A stretch of DNA of 64,000 nucleotides from Candidatus Helarchaeota archaeon (GTDB lineage Archaea; Asgardarchaeota; Lokiarchaeia; Helarchaeales; RDOG01). Positions within the stretch are counted from its first letter, which is position 1, and each line of letters starts with the position of its first letter. The notes under the pieces are model-generated. The model saw only the letters and a program-made list of their open reading frames with translations, was not told the DNA's origin and searched no databases. Position numbers and translations under genes: made by a program. The stretch lies in contig JAHPZH010000003.1 of the NCBI GenBank assembly GCA_019058315.1, positions 103,669 through 167,668 on the forward strand, in the 5' to 3' direction. Shown here one piece after another: positions 34,595 through 43,136 of the stretch.

Positions 34595-35455
34595 TCAAAA
34601 TTTTAAATCGGGATAGTTTTCCCTAATTAGTTTTACAGATTTTAAAGCATCTTTAAAAGTTAATTCAAAAACAAGGGGGCCTTTAAAACCTTCATCTCTG
34701 AATAACCCAATCGCGTCCATGGGAAAACTGCCGTCCCCAATTGCAATATGGTCGTCAGGTCGTCCATCAACAATATGTCCATCATTTAAATGAATTTCTA
34801 TAAGTCTATCCTTATGTTTTTCGAAGAATTCTTGAACAGAAAGCCCAGTATAGTCGTAGCCGCAAATTAGATGTCCTGTATCAAAACAAATAGAGAGATC
34901 ATACTTATCGATAATTTTTCTCGTAGCTTCAAACGGAAATTCTATATTTTCAACCGCTATTTTCTTGGGATCTACATCTACGTTCTTTAAAATTTTTTCC
35001 ACACTTTCAGAAGCAAAACCGTTCATTACATGAGTAAGAGCACTTTTAAATTCAGGCGGAATTTTCTGTATTCGGGAAAATTCTGCAGCTAGGGACCCAG
35101 TTAGATGTAATACATATGCTACAGGATCTAGCATCTTCGTACGTTCTATACATTCCACCATACACTGAACTGAGGCATCCCTTATTCTAGCATTAGGACC
35201 TGCAAGCTCAGTTGACCATAAAGGTAGATGAACGGAATATGTTATTCCAGTATTATCTTGTTTAATTTTAAGTAATTTTTTTATTATTCTTTTCGAAAGC
35301 GACGTGGGAAGAACATATTCTAAGTCCATTGTAATTTCTAGATGTTTAAAACCAGCATTTATTGCTTTTTTTACAAGCAAAGGGAATTTAAGGTTCCTTA
35401 AATCTAGGTCTGCATCGATTACATCAAAATTTATTGGTGTAATTCCAAAAAACAA
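34595..35455 (-). CDS. Sugar phosphate isomerase/epimerase-like TIM-barrel protein (AP-endonuclease family 2)
   Basis: This 286-residue xylose-isomerase-like TIM barrel has YSVHLPLWSTELAGP, KIAVENIEFPFEAT, SICFDTGHLI, IEIHLNDGHIVDGRPDDH and a final LVFELTF strand; conserved His, Glu and Asp are those that bind the metal in this family. With a neighbouring Gfo/Idh/MocA dehydrogenase, inositol- or keto-sugar-type interconversion is likely. TTG is the start, preceded by GAAGGAG and a T run. Confidence 0.88.
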   Translation of the reverse strand: MFFGITPINFDVIDADLDLRNLKFPLLVKKAINAGFKHLEITMDLEYVLPTSLSKRIIKKLLKIKQDNTGITYSVHLPLWSTELAGPNARIRDASVQCMVECIERTKMLDPVAYVLHLTGSLAAEFSRIQKIPPEFKSALTHVMNGFASESVEKILKNVDVDPKKIAVENIEFPFEATRKIIDKYDLSICFDTGHLICGYDYTGLSVQEFFEKHKDRLIEIHLNDGHIVDGRPDDHIAIGDGSFPMDAIGLFRDEGFKGPLVFELTFKDALKSVKLIRENYPDLKF

Positions 35456-35492
35456 AAAAAAAACTCCTTCAACACCATATTAAATTTCATTT

Positions 35493-36323
35493 TTATGAAG
35501 AATATGCCAAATTTTTACCTAAATGATAGAATAAGATACTTGTTAAAGGTATTCCTAAAAATAATGAGAAAAAAGTAGAGAAAAATTCGAATAATCTTTG
35601 AAAATCTACAACATATAAAGCAAATCCTAAAATAATAAAACAAGACATAGAAATTATAAAAATTCTTTTTTTCGTAGATTTGTCAATTTTTTCCTCTAGA
35701 AATGTATAATATTTATTAAAAAGTAGAGTTACATAACATAGTAATATGAAAACGAGAACTCCCATGTAGAAACCAAAAACTCGATAATCCTTTGATTCTA
35801 CTTGTAAAAAATCTCGCCAAGGAACGAGGTCATAGTTACTATCCCATCTTTGTGTATACCAACTCGTTTGAGTTCCGCACCATAAAAAATCGTGGAAGAA
35901 TGAACCTGCTAATCCTAACGCAATAAGTGAAATCAAAATAATAAATAAAAAACCTTGTTTAATATTTGTAGAATATTTCATATAAGCAGAAGTTCCAATA
36001 AATCCCAAGCCCATAGGTAAAAATATAAATGAAAACAATGAAAAAAAGAGAAAATAATTAATTTCATCCACTTGAGATGAAAATTTTAACCCTAATATAT
36101 GTGGATTGTAAAAGATTATTGATATCATTGCTATAATAACGATAGTGGTGCCACAATAAAGCAGAAAATTCTTCCAGAGTTTTTTATATGTTATGACTTT
36201 TTCATTATAATAAAAAACCAAAGATTTCCATTGAGGTAAAAATAAAGGCAGACATAATATACAACCCACTATTCCATAAATTAATAATACGTGATAACTT
36301 CCATCTAAAAACAATAAATACAC
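35493..36323 (-). CDS. Polytopic membrane protein in sugar operon, unknown
   Basis: This 276-residue protein has about six or seven hydrophobic helices and an external-looking loop rich in aromatic residues (DFLWCGTQTSWYTQRWDSNYDLVPWRDF). It starts at GTG only one base after the stop of the dehydrogenase gene, so the two are co-translated. No family is recognised. Position within the operon suggests a role in handling the same substrate, perhaps as sensor or accessory transporter. Confidence 0.65.
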   Translation of the reverse strand: MYLLFLDGSYHVLLIYGIVGCILCLPLFLPQWKSLVFYYNEKVITYKKLWKNFLLYCGTTIVIIAMISIIFYNPHILGLKFSSQVDEINYFLFFSLFSFIFLPMGLGFIGTSAYMKYSTNIKQGFLFIILISLIALGLAGSFFHDFLWCGTQTSWYTQRWDSNYDLVPWRDFLQVESKDYRVFGFYMGVLVFILLCYVTLLFNKYYTFLEEKIDKSTKKRIFIISMSCFIILGFALYVVDFQRLFEFFSTFFSLFLGIPLTSILFYHLGKNLAYSS

Positions 36324-36324
36324 C

Positions 36325-37419
36325 TTATAGATCTACTAATTTCCTCGAGTTTGAAGATCTATAAGCTGCTTCTACAATTTCATGTGCTCTTAATCCTATT
36401 TCTAAACTTGGTTGAGGGAGGGTTTCCTCTATAAGAGATTTTATAAAAGCAAAATTTTCATAGGTATATATACCAGCCCCAGTTTTAAGCCTTGGAAGAT
36501 TTTTGGATTCAATATATAGATTATTTATTTCCCTATAACTTGATGATATTTCTATTTTTTTTCTTTTTATTTTTCCTTTTAACGATTTAAAGGAAGCACC
36601 GGTATATTTTTGCAAAATTATATTTCCATTTTCAAAATAAAGTTCAAGATGTCGAAAGTCTCTCCTAATTTTATGCCAAATGCTTGTTAAAACACCAGTT
36701 CCACCATTTTGAAATTCAAAATTTAGAATTGCAAGATCTTCTAACCCTGCTTGGGCTTCTGGTGAAACATATCTAATTTTTGAAAATAAATTCTTCATAG
36801 AACCAAAGAGAAATTCTAAAATATCAACATCATGTATTGAATGTTCGAATAAACATCCTGCATGTGCAACTGTCTTATCTTTTCTCCAATCAGAAACATG
36901 CGTAGAACCTGCAATTGGCCACTCTTGATCATCAATCATAATTGTAGTTAGTAATTTCCCTAATGCTTCTTTATTATCTTCAATATATCTTTTAATATAC
37001 CAAAAAATTGGACAAAATCTTAGTACTAAACCAACTTGAGCAAAGATATTATTCCTATCCCTCGCTTTAATCATTTCTTTGATGTCAGATAAAGTAAAAG
37101 CAAGTGGTTTTTCACAAAAAATATGTTTTCCCTTTTCTGCTGCGGAAAGAAAAAACTCCTTATGATATCTAGTCGGAGTTAAAATATAGACTACATTAAT
37201 TGAATCATCATTAATAATATCCATTGGATTTGAAGTTGTTTCCTTTGTTCCAGTTATATTACAAAATCTTTCAATGGCCTTTTGATCTATATCTGCTACT
37301 TTTTTTAAAGTTATAGAAGTATCCTTAAAAAATGGATTATTTATTAGACTCTTTACGGAAAGTCCGTGAGCAAGAGATATTAATCCAGTTCCAATAAAAC
37401 CAATGTTGAGTTCTTTCAA
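36325..37419 (-). CDS. Gfo/Idh/MocA-family NAD(P)-dependent oxidoreductase
   Basis: The protein has an N-terminal Rossmann domain (LNIGFIGTGLIS) with the family EKP motif (KHIFCEKPLAF), and a C-terminal alpha/beta domain with CLFEHSIHDVDILEFLFG, carrying the His-Asp typical of the active site. It probably oxidises a sugar, sugar acid or inositol. A longer frame begins at GTG 37467 but would add a hydrophobic stretch before the Rossmann strand, so I place the start at TTG 37419; neither has a good SD. It is the first gene of the five-gene operon. Confidence 0.9.
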   Translation of the reverse strand: MKELNIGFIGTGLISLAHGLSVKSLINNPFFKDTSITLKKVADIDQKAIERFCNITGTKETTSNPMDIINDDSINVVYILTPTRYHKEFFLSAAEKGKHIFCEKPLAFTLSDIKEMIKARDRNNIFAQVGLVLRFCPIFWYIKRYIEDNKEALGKLLTTIMIDDQEWPIAGSTHVSDWRKDKTVAHAGCLFEHSIHDVDILEFLFGSMKNLFSKIRYVSPEAQAGLEDLAILNFEFQNGGTGVLTSIWHKIRRDFRHLELYFENGNIILQKYTGASFKSLKGKIKRKKIEISSSYREINNLYIESKNLPRLKTGAGIYTYENFAFIKSLIEETLPQPSLEIGLRAHEIVEAAYRSSNSRKLVDL

Positions 37420-37591
37420 ATAATAGACCAACCATAATATTATAACTAATGTTATAAATTCAAACACATTATAAGATTTAATCCTTTTTATGCAAATTTA
37501 ATTTGGAATGTTATAAAAATTGCTAATTTCTATAAATTTAAATTGTTAGATTTTTTATATCATAAAATAGAATGTAGTTTGATGAAAATTA

Positions 37592-38440
37592 TTGAATATT
37601 GAAGATTTAATATTTTTGATTTTAATTTGGATAGGAAATTGGGATATAAGCGGAACAATAAATTGTTGGATAGGATTTTTAATTTTTGGTACTATAACTG
37701 GAACGCTTATTTTAATTGGATATATTATTAAAAATAAAGAAGCGAAATTTTTGCTAAATATGATGGCATCTGTCTTTTTATTAGTACCAAACATATTTGC
37801 ATTTAGTCTAGTGGCTCGAAATTATATATTTAATATTTATATTGCTTTAATCCTTTTTTTCTTATCCAATGGGTTTATAATTTATACTATAATCCAGGGT
37901 AAGAAGGTGTATAAAGAATTAATATTAGAAGGAAAAATATTTCCTTCTAGGTCACAAATTCAAAAATTATCTCGCAGTGATGTCTCTAACTTGGAATTAG
38001 CAAGTAGAATTTATGAACGGAAGGGTAGCTCTAATCCAAAAATTTATGAAAAAGTAAGACTAGGTGATGAATTTGAAATTCCATCTAAGCAGTTGATATG
38101 CTCTATTTGCGATTATAAAAACCCAAGTGATTCTAGAATATGTAGATCCTGTTATAGTAAATTTTTAACCTGTTTAATTTGTAATAAACCGATTAGTAAG
38201 GACGAAGAAATATTTTGTCCATATTGTAGTGCTCCTTATCATGAAAGAGAATTTCTTGAATGGTTAAAAATAAAAGCCCATTGTAAAAATTGTAAAAAAG
38301 ATTTAGATTTATGGGAATTTCAAAAATATTTGGAAGAACGCGAAAAAGATAATGAATTATATTCAAAATTATGTATAAAATGTAAAAAATTTATTCCAAT
38401 AGATGCAAATTTTTGTATTTATTGTGGAGAAAAAAAATAA
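37592..38440 (+). CDS. Membrane-anchored protein with zinc ribbon and RING-like finger (copy 1)
   Basis: The 282-residue protein has three or four N-terminal TM helices (about residues 4-115) and a cytosolic zinc array. First comes a ribbon CSICDYKNPSDSRICRSC; then a RING-like unit CLIC-x9-CPYC-x3-H-x13-CKNC with the RING-H2-like run YHEREFLEWLKI; then a final ribbon CIKCKKFIPIDANFCIYCG. A tandem paralogue follows within 35 bases. In eukaryotes RING fingers recruit ubiquitin-conjugating enzymes, but no ubiquitin-system gene lies in the window, so a role as E3 is speculative. The start is TTG at 37592. Confidence 0.72.
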   Translation: MNIEDLIFLILIWIGNWDISGTINCWIGFLIFGTITGTLILIGYIIKNKEAKFLLNMMASVFLLVPNIFAFSLVARNYIFNIYIALILFFLSNGFIIYTIIQGKKVYKELILEGKIFPSRSQIQKLSRSDVSNLELASRIYERKGSSNPKIYEKVRLGDEFEIPSKQLICSICDYKNPSDSRICRSCYSKFLTCLICNKPISKDEEIFCPYCSAPYHEREFLEWLKIKAHCKNCKKDLDLWEFQKYLEEREKDNELYSKLCIKCKKFIPIDANFCIYCGEKK

Positions 38441-38471
38441 TTATGAATTAAAGAATAAGGAAATTTATTAT

Positions 38472-39257
38472 ATGCACGTATATACTCCAACAATTACTCA
38501 AGAAGCTTTACTCCAGACTATGATATTAATAATTGGCATTTTATCTATAGTAGGTTGTGTTAGATATTTAATCAGAAAGCAATCTTCAACGGGAAAGAAA
38601 ATTTTTGATATAATTTTATTATTTTGGTTATTAGGAGAAAATTTTCCAATAATAGGTTACTTTTATCAAGGAGGTATTTTGTTTCTATTTGCTCTTGGAT
38701 ATTTAACATTTTCTATTAGCATTTTATTGTATTTAATAATATTTAGAAAAAGAGTGTATCCAAAAAATGTTGATAAAATAATAGAATATTATGGAACACA
38801 AGGAAATGATCTAGATCATTTAACTTCTGCTGAAACCGGAGAATCATCAGAAGAAAAAATTCTTCCTAAGGTCAAATTAGGTAAAGGGTTTTATAAGCTC
38901 TATAAGTATACCATTTGTCCTGTTTGTAATAAGAAAAATTTACTTACTTCAAGCACATGTAAATACTGTTTAACTAAATTTGCACGATGTAATCTTTGTC
39001 AAAATTACATAGGAAAAGAAGATGTTGTTTATTGTCCTTCTTGTAAAGCCACGTATCACAAATTAGAATTTCTAGAATGGTTAAAAGTTAAAGCTTTTTG
39101 TGTCAGATGTAAGAAAGAATTAGATTTATGGGAATTTCAAAAATATTTGGAAGAAAATAAACAAGAAGGTCAATTACCTTCAAAATTCTGTATAAACTGC
39201 GGAAGATATATTCCAATAGATGCAAATTTTTGTATTTATTGTGGATTAAAATTTTAA
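38472..39257 (+). CDS. Membrane-anchored protein with zinc ribbon and RING-like finger (copy 2)
   Basis: This 261-residue tandem paralogue of the preceding gene has N-terminal TM helices (LLQTMILIIGILSIVGCVRYL, IIGYFYQGGILFLFALGYLTFSISILLYLIIF), ribbon CPVCNKKNLLTSSTCKYC, RING-like unit CNLC-x9-CPSC-x3-H-x13-CVRC, and last ribbon CINCGRYIPIDANFCIYCG. LDLWEFQKYLEE and the last ribbon are almost identical in both copies. ATG at 38472 follows AAGGA; the frame can be extended upstream to 38403, but that overlaps the previous gene and is not credible. Confidence 0.72.
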   Translation: MHVYTPTITQEALLQTMILIIGILSIVGCVRYLIRKQSSTGKKIFDIILLFWLLGENFPIIGYFYQGGILFLFALGYLTFSISILLYLIIFRKRVYPKNVDKIIEYYGTQGNDLDHLTSAETGESSEEKILPKVKLGKGFYKLYKYTICPVCNKKNLLTSSTCKYCLTKFARCNLCQNYIGKEDVVYCPSCKATYHKLEFLEWLKVKAFCVRCKKELDLWEFQKYLEENKQEGQLPSKFCINCGRYIPIDANFCIYCGLKF

Positions 39258-39272
39258 CAAGGTTTTTTTACG

Positions 39273-40871
39273 TTATTTTTTATGCTTTTTTATTTTCTTA
39301 GTTTTTTTAGTTTTAATAGAATTTTCAGTATCTTCTGCTTTAGTTGATCCCTCTAACATCCCAATAAAATTGTCAACTGCTTTTTTAGTAGTTATTAATT
39401 CATCACCTTCAATGACAAACCCAAACTGAACAGCCCAACTAAAAATAATTTTATCAAAGGATTCTTTTTCCATTCCTAATGCGTTTTTCATCATATCCAA
39501 TTTAACCCTTTTAGATACTTGAAGAATATTTTTCAATTGATTTATTCTATCTCTATATGCTTTAAAGGCCATTACTGTTTGTTCTTCTTTCCCAAAAATC
39601 ACGTTATTACCTTTTATTCGTCCTTCAATTGTTCCTCTTAATATCAAATTCTCGATTAAATCTCCAATTTCGTCTGCTTTATTTCCAGTCCTCTCGGCAA
39701 TTTCATCAAAGGAAATTTCGTCGAAGATTTGTGATATTTTCTTTATATCCTTGATAGTTTCTACTAAATGTTTTAATTTTTTATCTCTTAATTCTTTCCT
39801 ACGTTTTTCTTCAAATTTTATTTGCCGTTCTTCATCTATTTTACTTTGTTCTTCGGTTTCTAAAGATTTTATTTGCTCCTCTTCTAACCTTTCCCGAATA
39901 TCTTTTTCCATTTTTCTTTGAAATTCCTCTAATTTTAATTGCGATTCGATTTTTTCTTCAAGTTTTTTAACATCCCATATTTTTGCAGTACTATCCCATG
40001 AACCACTTATGATATATTTCCCATCGGGAGAGAAATTAACAGAGTAAACAAAACTATCATGTGCTAATAAAGTTGTTTTTAATTCTACAGTCTGAAATTC
40101 CCATAATTTTACAGTTCTATCCCAAGATCCACTCACGATATATTTTCCATCAGGAGAAAAAGCAACTGTCTGCACCTCGGCATCATGTCCTACAATAGTA
40201 AAAAGAAGTCTCCCAGAGATTAGATCCCATACTTTAATTGAATTATCTTGAGACCCACTAATAATGAATTTTCCATCAGGAGAAATATCAACAGATTCTA
40301 CATTTCCTTCATGTCCTTTAAGTGTGTTAAGAAGTTTTCCAGATTCAATCTCCCAAACCTTAATTTCATTTTCCCATGACCCGCTGATTATATATCTTCC
40401 ATTAGGAGTGATTGCAACTGAATTTACCGTGCCAACATCTTCTTCAATCGAAAGAATCAATTTTCCAGTCATTAAACCCCAAATTTTTATTGTTTTATCA
40501 TAAGATCCGCTAATAATAAAATTACCATTGGGAGAGATAGCAACTGAACGCACTTCATCTTTATGTTTTTTCAAAGAACGTATATGTTTCCCAGATTCTA
40601 ATTCCCATACTCTAACTGATGAATCTTCGGATCCACTAACTAGATATTTTCCATTTGGAGAGATCGCTAATGAAGTAACACAATCCCCGTGACCTTTAAG
40701 AGTGTGGATAAGTTCACCGGTTGTGCTATCCCAAATTTTAATGGTATTTTCCCCCGAGTGAGATTCTCGTTCTTTACCAGATCCACTAATAAAATATTTC
40801 CCATCAGGCGAAAATATTACTGCATTTACATGATCGGAATGCTCAATATGAATTTTTGATATTCTCTCCAT
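39273..40871 (-). CDS. WD40 seven-blade propeller with coiled coil and C-terminal winged-helix modules
   Basis: Residues 1 to about 302 hold seven WD40 repeats (GH...VNSVAISPNGKYIISGS...IKVWDL), giving one complete propeller. A charged coiled coil follows (about 303-365), then two helical winged-helix-like units: SFDEIAERTGNKADEIGDLIENLILRGTIEG, resembling the winged part of PCI domains, and VKLDMMKNALGMEKESFDKIIFSWAVQFGFVIEGDELIT. The tail is Lys-rich. It is cytoplasmic with no signal peptide. Propeller plus PCI-like helices is a scaffold layout seen in eukaryotic complexes such as eIF3, but no homology to a given subunit is claimed. Confidence 0.82.
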   Translation of the reverse strand: MERISKIHIEHSDHVNAVIFSPDGKYFISGSGKERESHSGENTIKIWDSTTGELIHTLKGHGDCVTSLAISPNGKYLVSGSEDSSVRVWELESGKHIRSLKKHKDEVRSVAISPNGNFIISGSYDKTIKIWGLMTGKLILSIEEDVGTVNSVAITPNGRYIISGSWENEIKVWEIESGKLLNTLKGHEGNVESVDISPDGKFIISGSQDNSIKVWDLISGRLLFTIVGHDAEVQTVAFSPDGKYIVSGSWDRTVKLWEFQTVELKTTLLAHDSFVYSVNFSPDGKYIISGSWDSTAKIWDVKKLEEKIESQLKLEEFQRKMEKDIRERLEEEQIKSLETEEQSKIDEERQIKFEEKRRKELRDKKLKHLVETIKDIKKISQIFDEISFDEIAERTGNKADEIGDLIENLILRGTIEGRIKGNNVIFGKEEQTVMAFKAYRDRINQLKNILQVSKRVKLDMMKNALGMEKESFDKIIFSWAVQFGFVIEGDELITTKKAVDNFIGMLEGSTKAEDTENSIKTKKTKKIKKHKK

Positions 40872-41032
40872 GATTCCTAAATCTCGTAATTTTTATAGTT
40901 ATTAAAATATCATTATTTTGAATTTAAAAAGGTTTAATCATCAAATTTTTTTTTATAAATTAAAATGACTTCAGACATAAATTATTCACAAAAAATAATT
41001 TTTATATTAGAAATTTAAAGATTCTTGCCAAT

Positions 41033-41851
41033 CTATTTAATTAACTCATTTAATTTACAAAATTCCAAATCAATTTCTTCAAGCTTGTTTTTTACGTTAT
41101 TTTTTTGGTGAGAATTCATTCCTTTCCAATCTAATACGGCTAATTCGACTTTTTCCATGGTTCTTTCAATTGCTCTTTTAACCATTTGATCAATATTATC
41201 TAGTGCATACTTAGGTGCAATGTGAGAAGTAGCCACATCTGAATTGTAGATTAATCGGTTGAAATTGGGACAATAATGTGTCCCACCAAATCCTATAACA
41301 GTTTTATAACTATTTTTTGAAGATGCTACTTTCATAATTGCATTGGCTACTGCTTCTGCACCCACTTCATTCCTCCAATGCTCTTCATTACTGCCTAATT
41401 CAATAAAGACCAATGGTGTGGATAAATTGGTCGGCCCATGATGAGTAACTTCTAAACTTACTTCAAAATCAGATAAATCTAACTCTTCTTGTTGAATTTT
41501 TAATTCTAATAGTGCATCCTTAATAGCAAATGCAGGAGCTATTGCAAGTTGATGTGGATTCCCACCAAATAATGCCTCATTTGACCAATTTCCAGTAGAA
41601 TGAGTTAAAAGACTGGGGCGTTGTGATTCTGATTTATGTTTACTTCCAAAGATAAATAAATCAGTTTCAAATTTATCCAAATGATCGCAGAAAATTAACC
41701 TTTTATTTGTTATTATTAAATCAATATTTCTTATACGATATTTTGGATTGCCCTCGAATTTTCCATTTTCATTAAATTTATAATGCTTTAGAAGTTGACC
41801 TAATATGGTCTGACCTGCTAAATCTTGTTTTGAAATCACTATAGCTGGCAT
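41033..41851 (-). CDS. dtdA: D-aminoacyl-tRNA deacylase (DtdA/DTD2-type)
   Basis: The 272-residue protein matches the archaeal/plant DTD2 (GEK1) family, with THHGPTNLSTPLVFIELGSNEEHW and GFGGTHYCPNF, which carry conserved His residues, and a C-terminal helical tail. The enzyme frees tRNA from D-amino acids (or acetaldehyde-modified aminoacyl adducts) and is normal for archaea. It follows the IKI-repeat/roadblock gene by about 20 bases on the same strand. Confidence 0.92.
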   Translation of the reverse strand: MPAIVISKQDLAGQTILGQLLKHYKFNENGKFEGNPKYRIRNIDLIITNKRLIFCDHLDKFETDLFIFGSKHKSESQRPSLLTHSTGNWSNEALFGGNPHQLAIAPAFAIKDALLELKIQQEELDLSDFEVSLEVTHHGPTNLSTPLVFIELGSNEEHWRNEVGAEAVANAIMKVASSKNSYKTVIGFGGTHYCPNFNRLIYNSDVATSHIAPKYALDNIDQMVKRAIERTMEKVELAVLDWKGMNSHQKNNVKNKLEEIDLEFCKLNELIK

Positions 41852-41871
41852 GTCTAATCTTCAAAAATAAA

Positions 41872-42987
41872 TTATCTAAAAATTTCATTAATTAACGAAG
41901 GGGTTTCCTTTTCAAATTCCGAAATATTACCACAAAAATCCTGTAAAAGAGCATCAAAATGAACTTCAAATCTTTTACAAAATTCAGAAAGTGCTTGAGA
42001 TATTAAAGCAATTGGTTCCCCTTGTAATATTAAAGCTATCCGGACATATTTCCCATCTTCAATTTCTATTTCAAAATCATGATATGAAAGTTTTTTCATA
42101 GGAGTCTCCTTTTTTGTAATTTCTAATCCAAAACTTTGTATAGCGGTTAAAAATCCACCGATAAGATCTCCATCTAGTTCTTCATCAATAAAGCTATAAG
42201 CAGAAAGAACAACACCACTTGTTTTAAGAATTACCATTAAATGAGTTAAAATATTGGAGATATATTGTTTTTCGAATGACTTTAAATTCTCGTTGATTCT
42301 ATTACGACCCCAATCTATTTTTTTTACTATCTCTTTGCTACTATCCACAGTATTTGAATATAAATTTGCATTATTTTCAGCATAAGATAAAATTTGGTGA
42401 CTAAGCTTAATCATATTATATTGTAAATCTATCATTGTCCTTTTCGAACATGATTCTTGCTCTAAATCAATCAATTTTTGTTTAATTCGGTTTATAATAT
42501 CATAGTAGTCAGAATCAGGAAAATTCTTTTTAGCTTCACCGACAAGACTATCAAGAGAGGATAATACTTCATTTAAAGGATGAATTGAATCACAATATGA
42601 GTAAAAATCAAAAAGTGAGTTTATAAGATTAAAAGAATTATATATTTTACCACCAATTAAAGACATTAAAGATTGAAATGAAGATTTTTTAAGAGGTTGA
42701 TAACTCCCTTTAACTTCTAGTTTCTTAAATTTTGAAATTTTAATGGATGGAGCTTTTTCCTCTTTGATTTCAAATTCATTTATTGATTTTATTTTTAAAT
42801 CACTTCCATTATCAATTGATGAATTTGAAGATTTTTTTAATAATTCTGAATCAATTTCTTTTTCTACTTCAATTTTTAACCCCTTAAAATCCTTTATTTT
42901 CAATTTTCTGGTTTTTTCTTTGTTTTTTTCTACTTTAATGTCGAGACCTTTTATTTTTATACCTCGCTTTTTTTTTCTATCGGACGT
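41872..42987 (-). CDS. IKI-repeat protein with C-terminal roadblock/longin-like domain, apparent ACG start
   Basis: The C-terminal domain (ILTHLMVILKTSGVVLSAYSFIDEEL, LIGGFLTAIQSFGLEI, VRIALILQGEPIALIS) has the same pattern as the cytosolic domains of receptor-like proteins A-D. A helical middle precedes it. The N-terminus has four short repeats with the core IKIxxxxxLxIxVE: GIKIKGLDIKVEK, KLKIKDFKGLKIEVEK, DLKIKSINEFEIKEE and SIKISKFKKLEVKG. The first repeat lies upstream of the only standard start (TTG, 42903). The frame reaches an ACG at 42987 with AGGAGG eight bases upstream, so I extend it to there (371 codons). It is co-directional with dtdA. Confidence 0.6.
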   Translation of the reverse strand, partial: TSDRKKKRGIKIKGLDIKVEKNKEKTRKLKIKDFKGLKIEVEKEIDSELLKKSSNSSIDNGSDLKIKSINEFEIKEEKAPSIKISKFKKLEVKGSYQPLKKSSFQSLMSLIGGKIYNSFNLINSLFDFYSYCDSIHPLNEVLSSLDSLVGEAKKNFPDSDYYDIINRIKQKLIDLEQESCSKRTMIDLQYNMIKLSHQILSYAENNANLYSNTVDSSKEIVKKIDWGRNRINENLKSFEKQYISNILTHLMVILKTSGVVLSAYSFIDEELDGDLIGGFLTAIQSFGLEITKKETPMKKLSYHDFEIEIEDGKYVRIALILQGEPIALISQALSEFCKRFEVHFDALLQDFCGNISEFEKETPSLINEIFR

Positions 42988-43001
42988 CCGGGTTACCTCC
43001 T
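42985..43001 (-). promoter_or_regulatory. Strong SD (AGGAGG) eight bases before an ACG codon
   Basis: AGGAGG at 42996-43001 (minus strand) is followed after eight bases by ACG at 42985-42987, in frame with the IKI-repeat gene. No ATG, GTG or TTG occurs in this frame between the in-frame stop just upstream and TTG 42903. The ACG lies within the GC-rich palindrome CGGACGTCCG, itself unusual in this AT-rich region. Confidence 0.6.
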
Positions 43002-43136
43002 AATTGTTTTATTATAATTATTCTAATAAAATATTTGTTTTAAATTAAATTTCAAATGGATTTAAATTAAAAAAAATTCAACTATACAATTAACTAGAAA
43101 TAATGATATTAGAAAATAGTAAAATTAGTCACAAAT

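Noticed and set aside
37420-37467. N-terminal TM helix on the Gfo/Idh/MocA dehydrogenase
   Set aside because: These are soluble enzymes starting at the Rossmann strand; the hydrophobic stretch is probably leader DNA read in frame.
38403-38471. N-terminal extension of the second RING-like protein
   Set aside because: It overlaps the zinc-ribbon end of the previous gene in another frame; ATG 38472 with AAGGA upstream fits better.
39273-40871. Repeat array suggestive of CRISPR or DNA repeats
   Set aside because: The periodicity is that of seven WD40 codon repeats, not identical DNA units with spacers.
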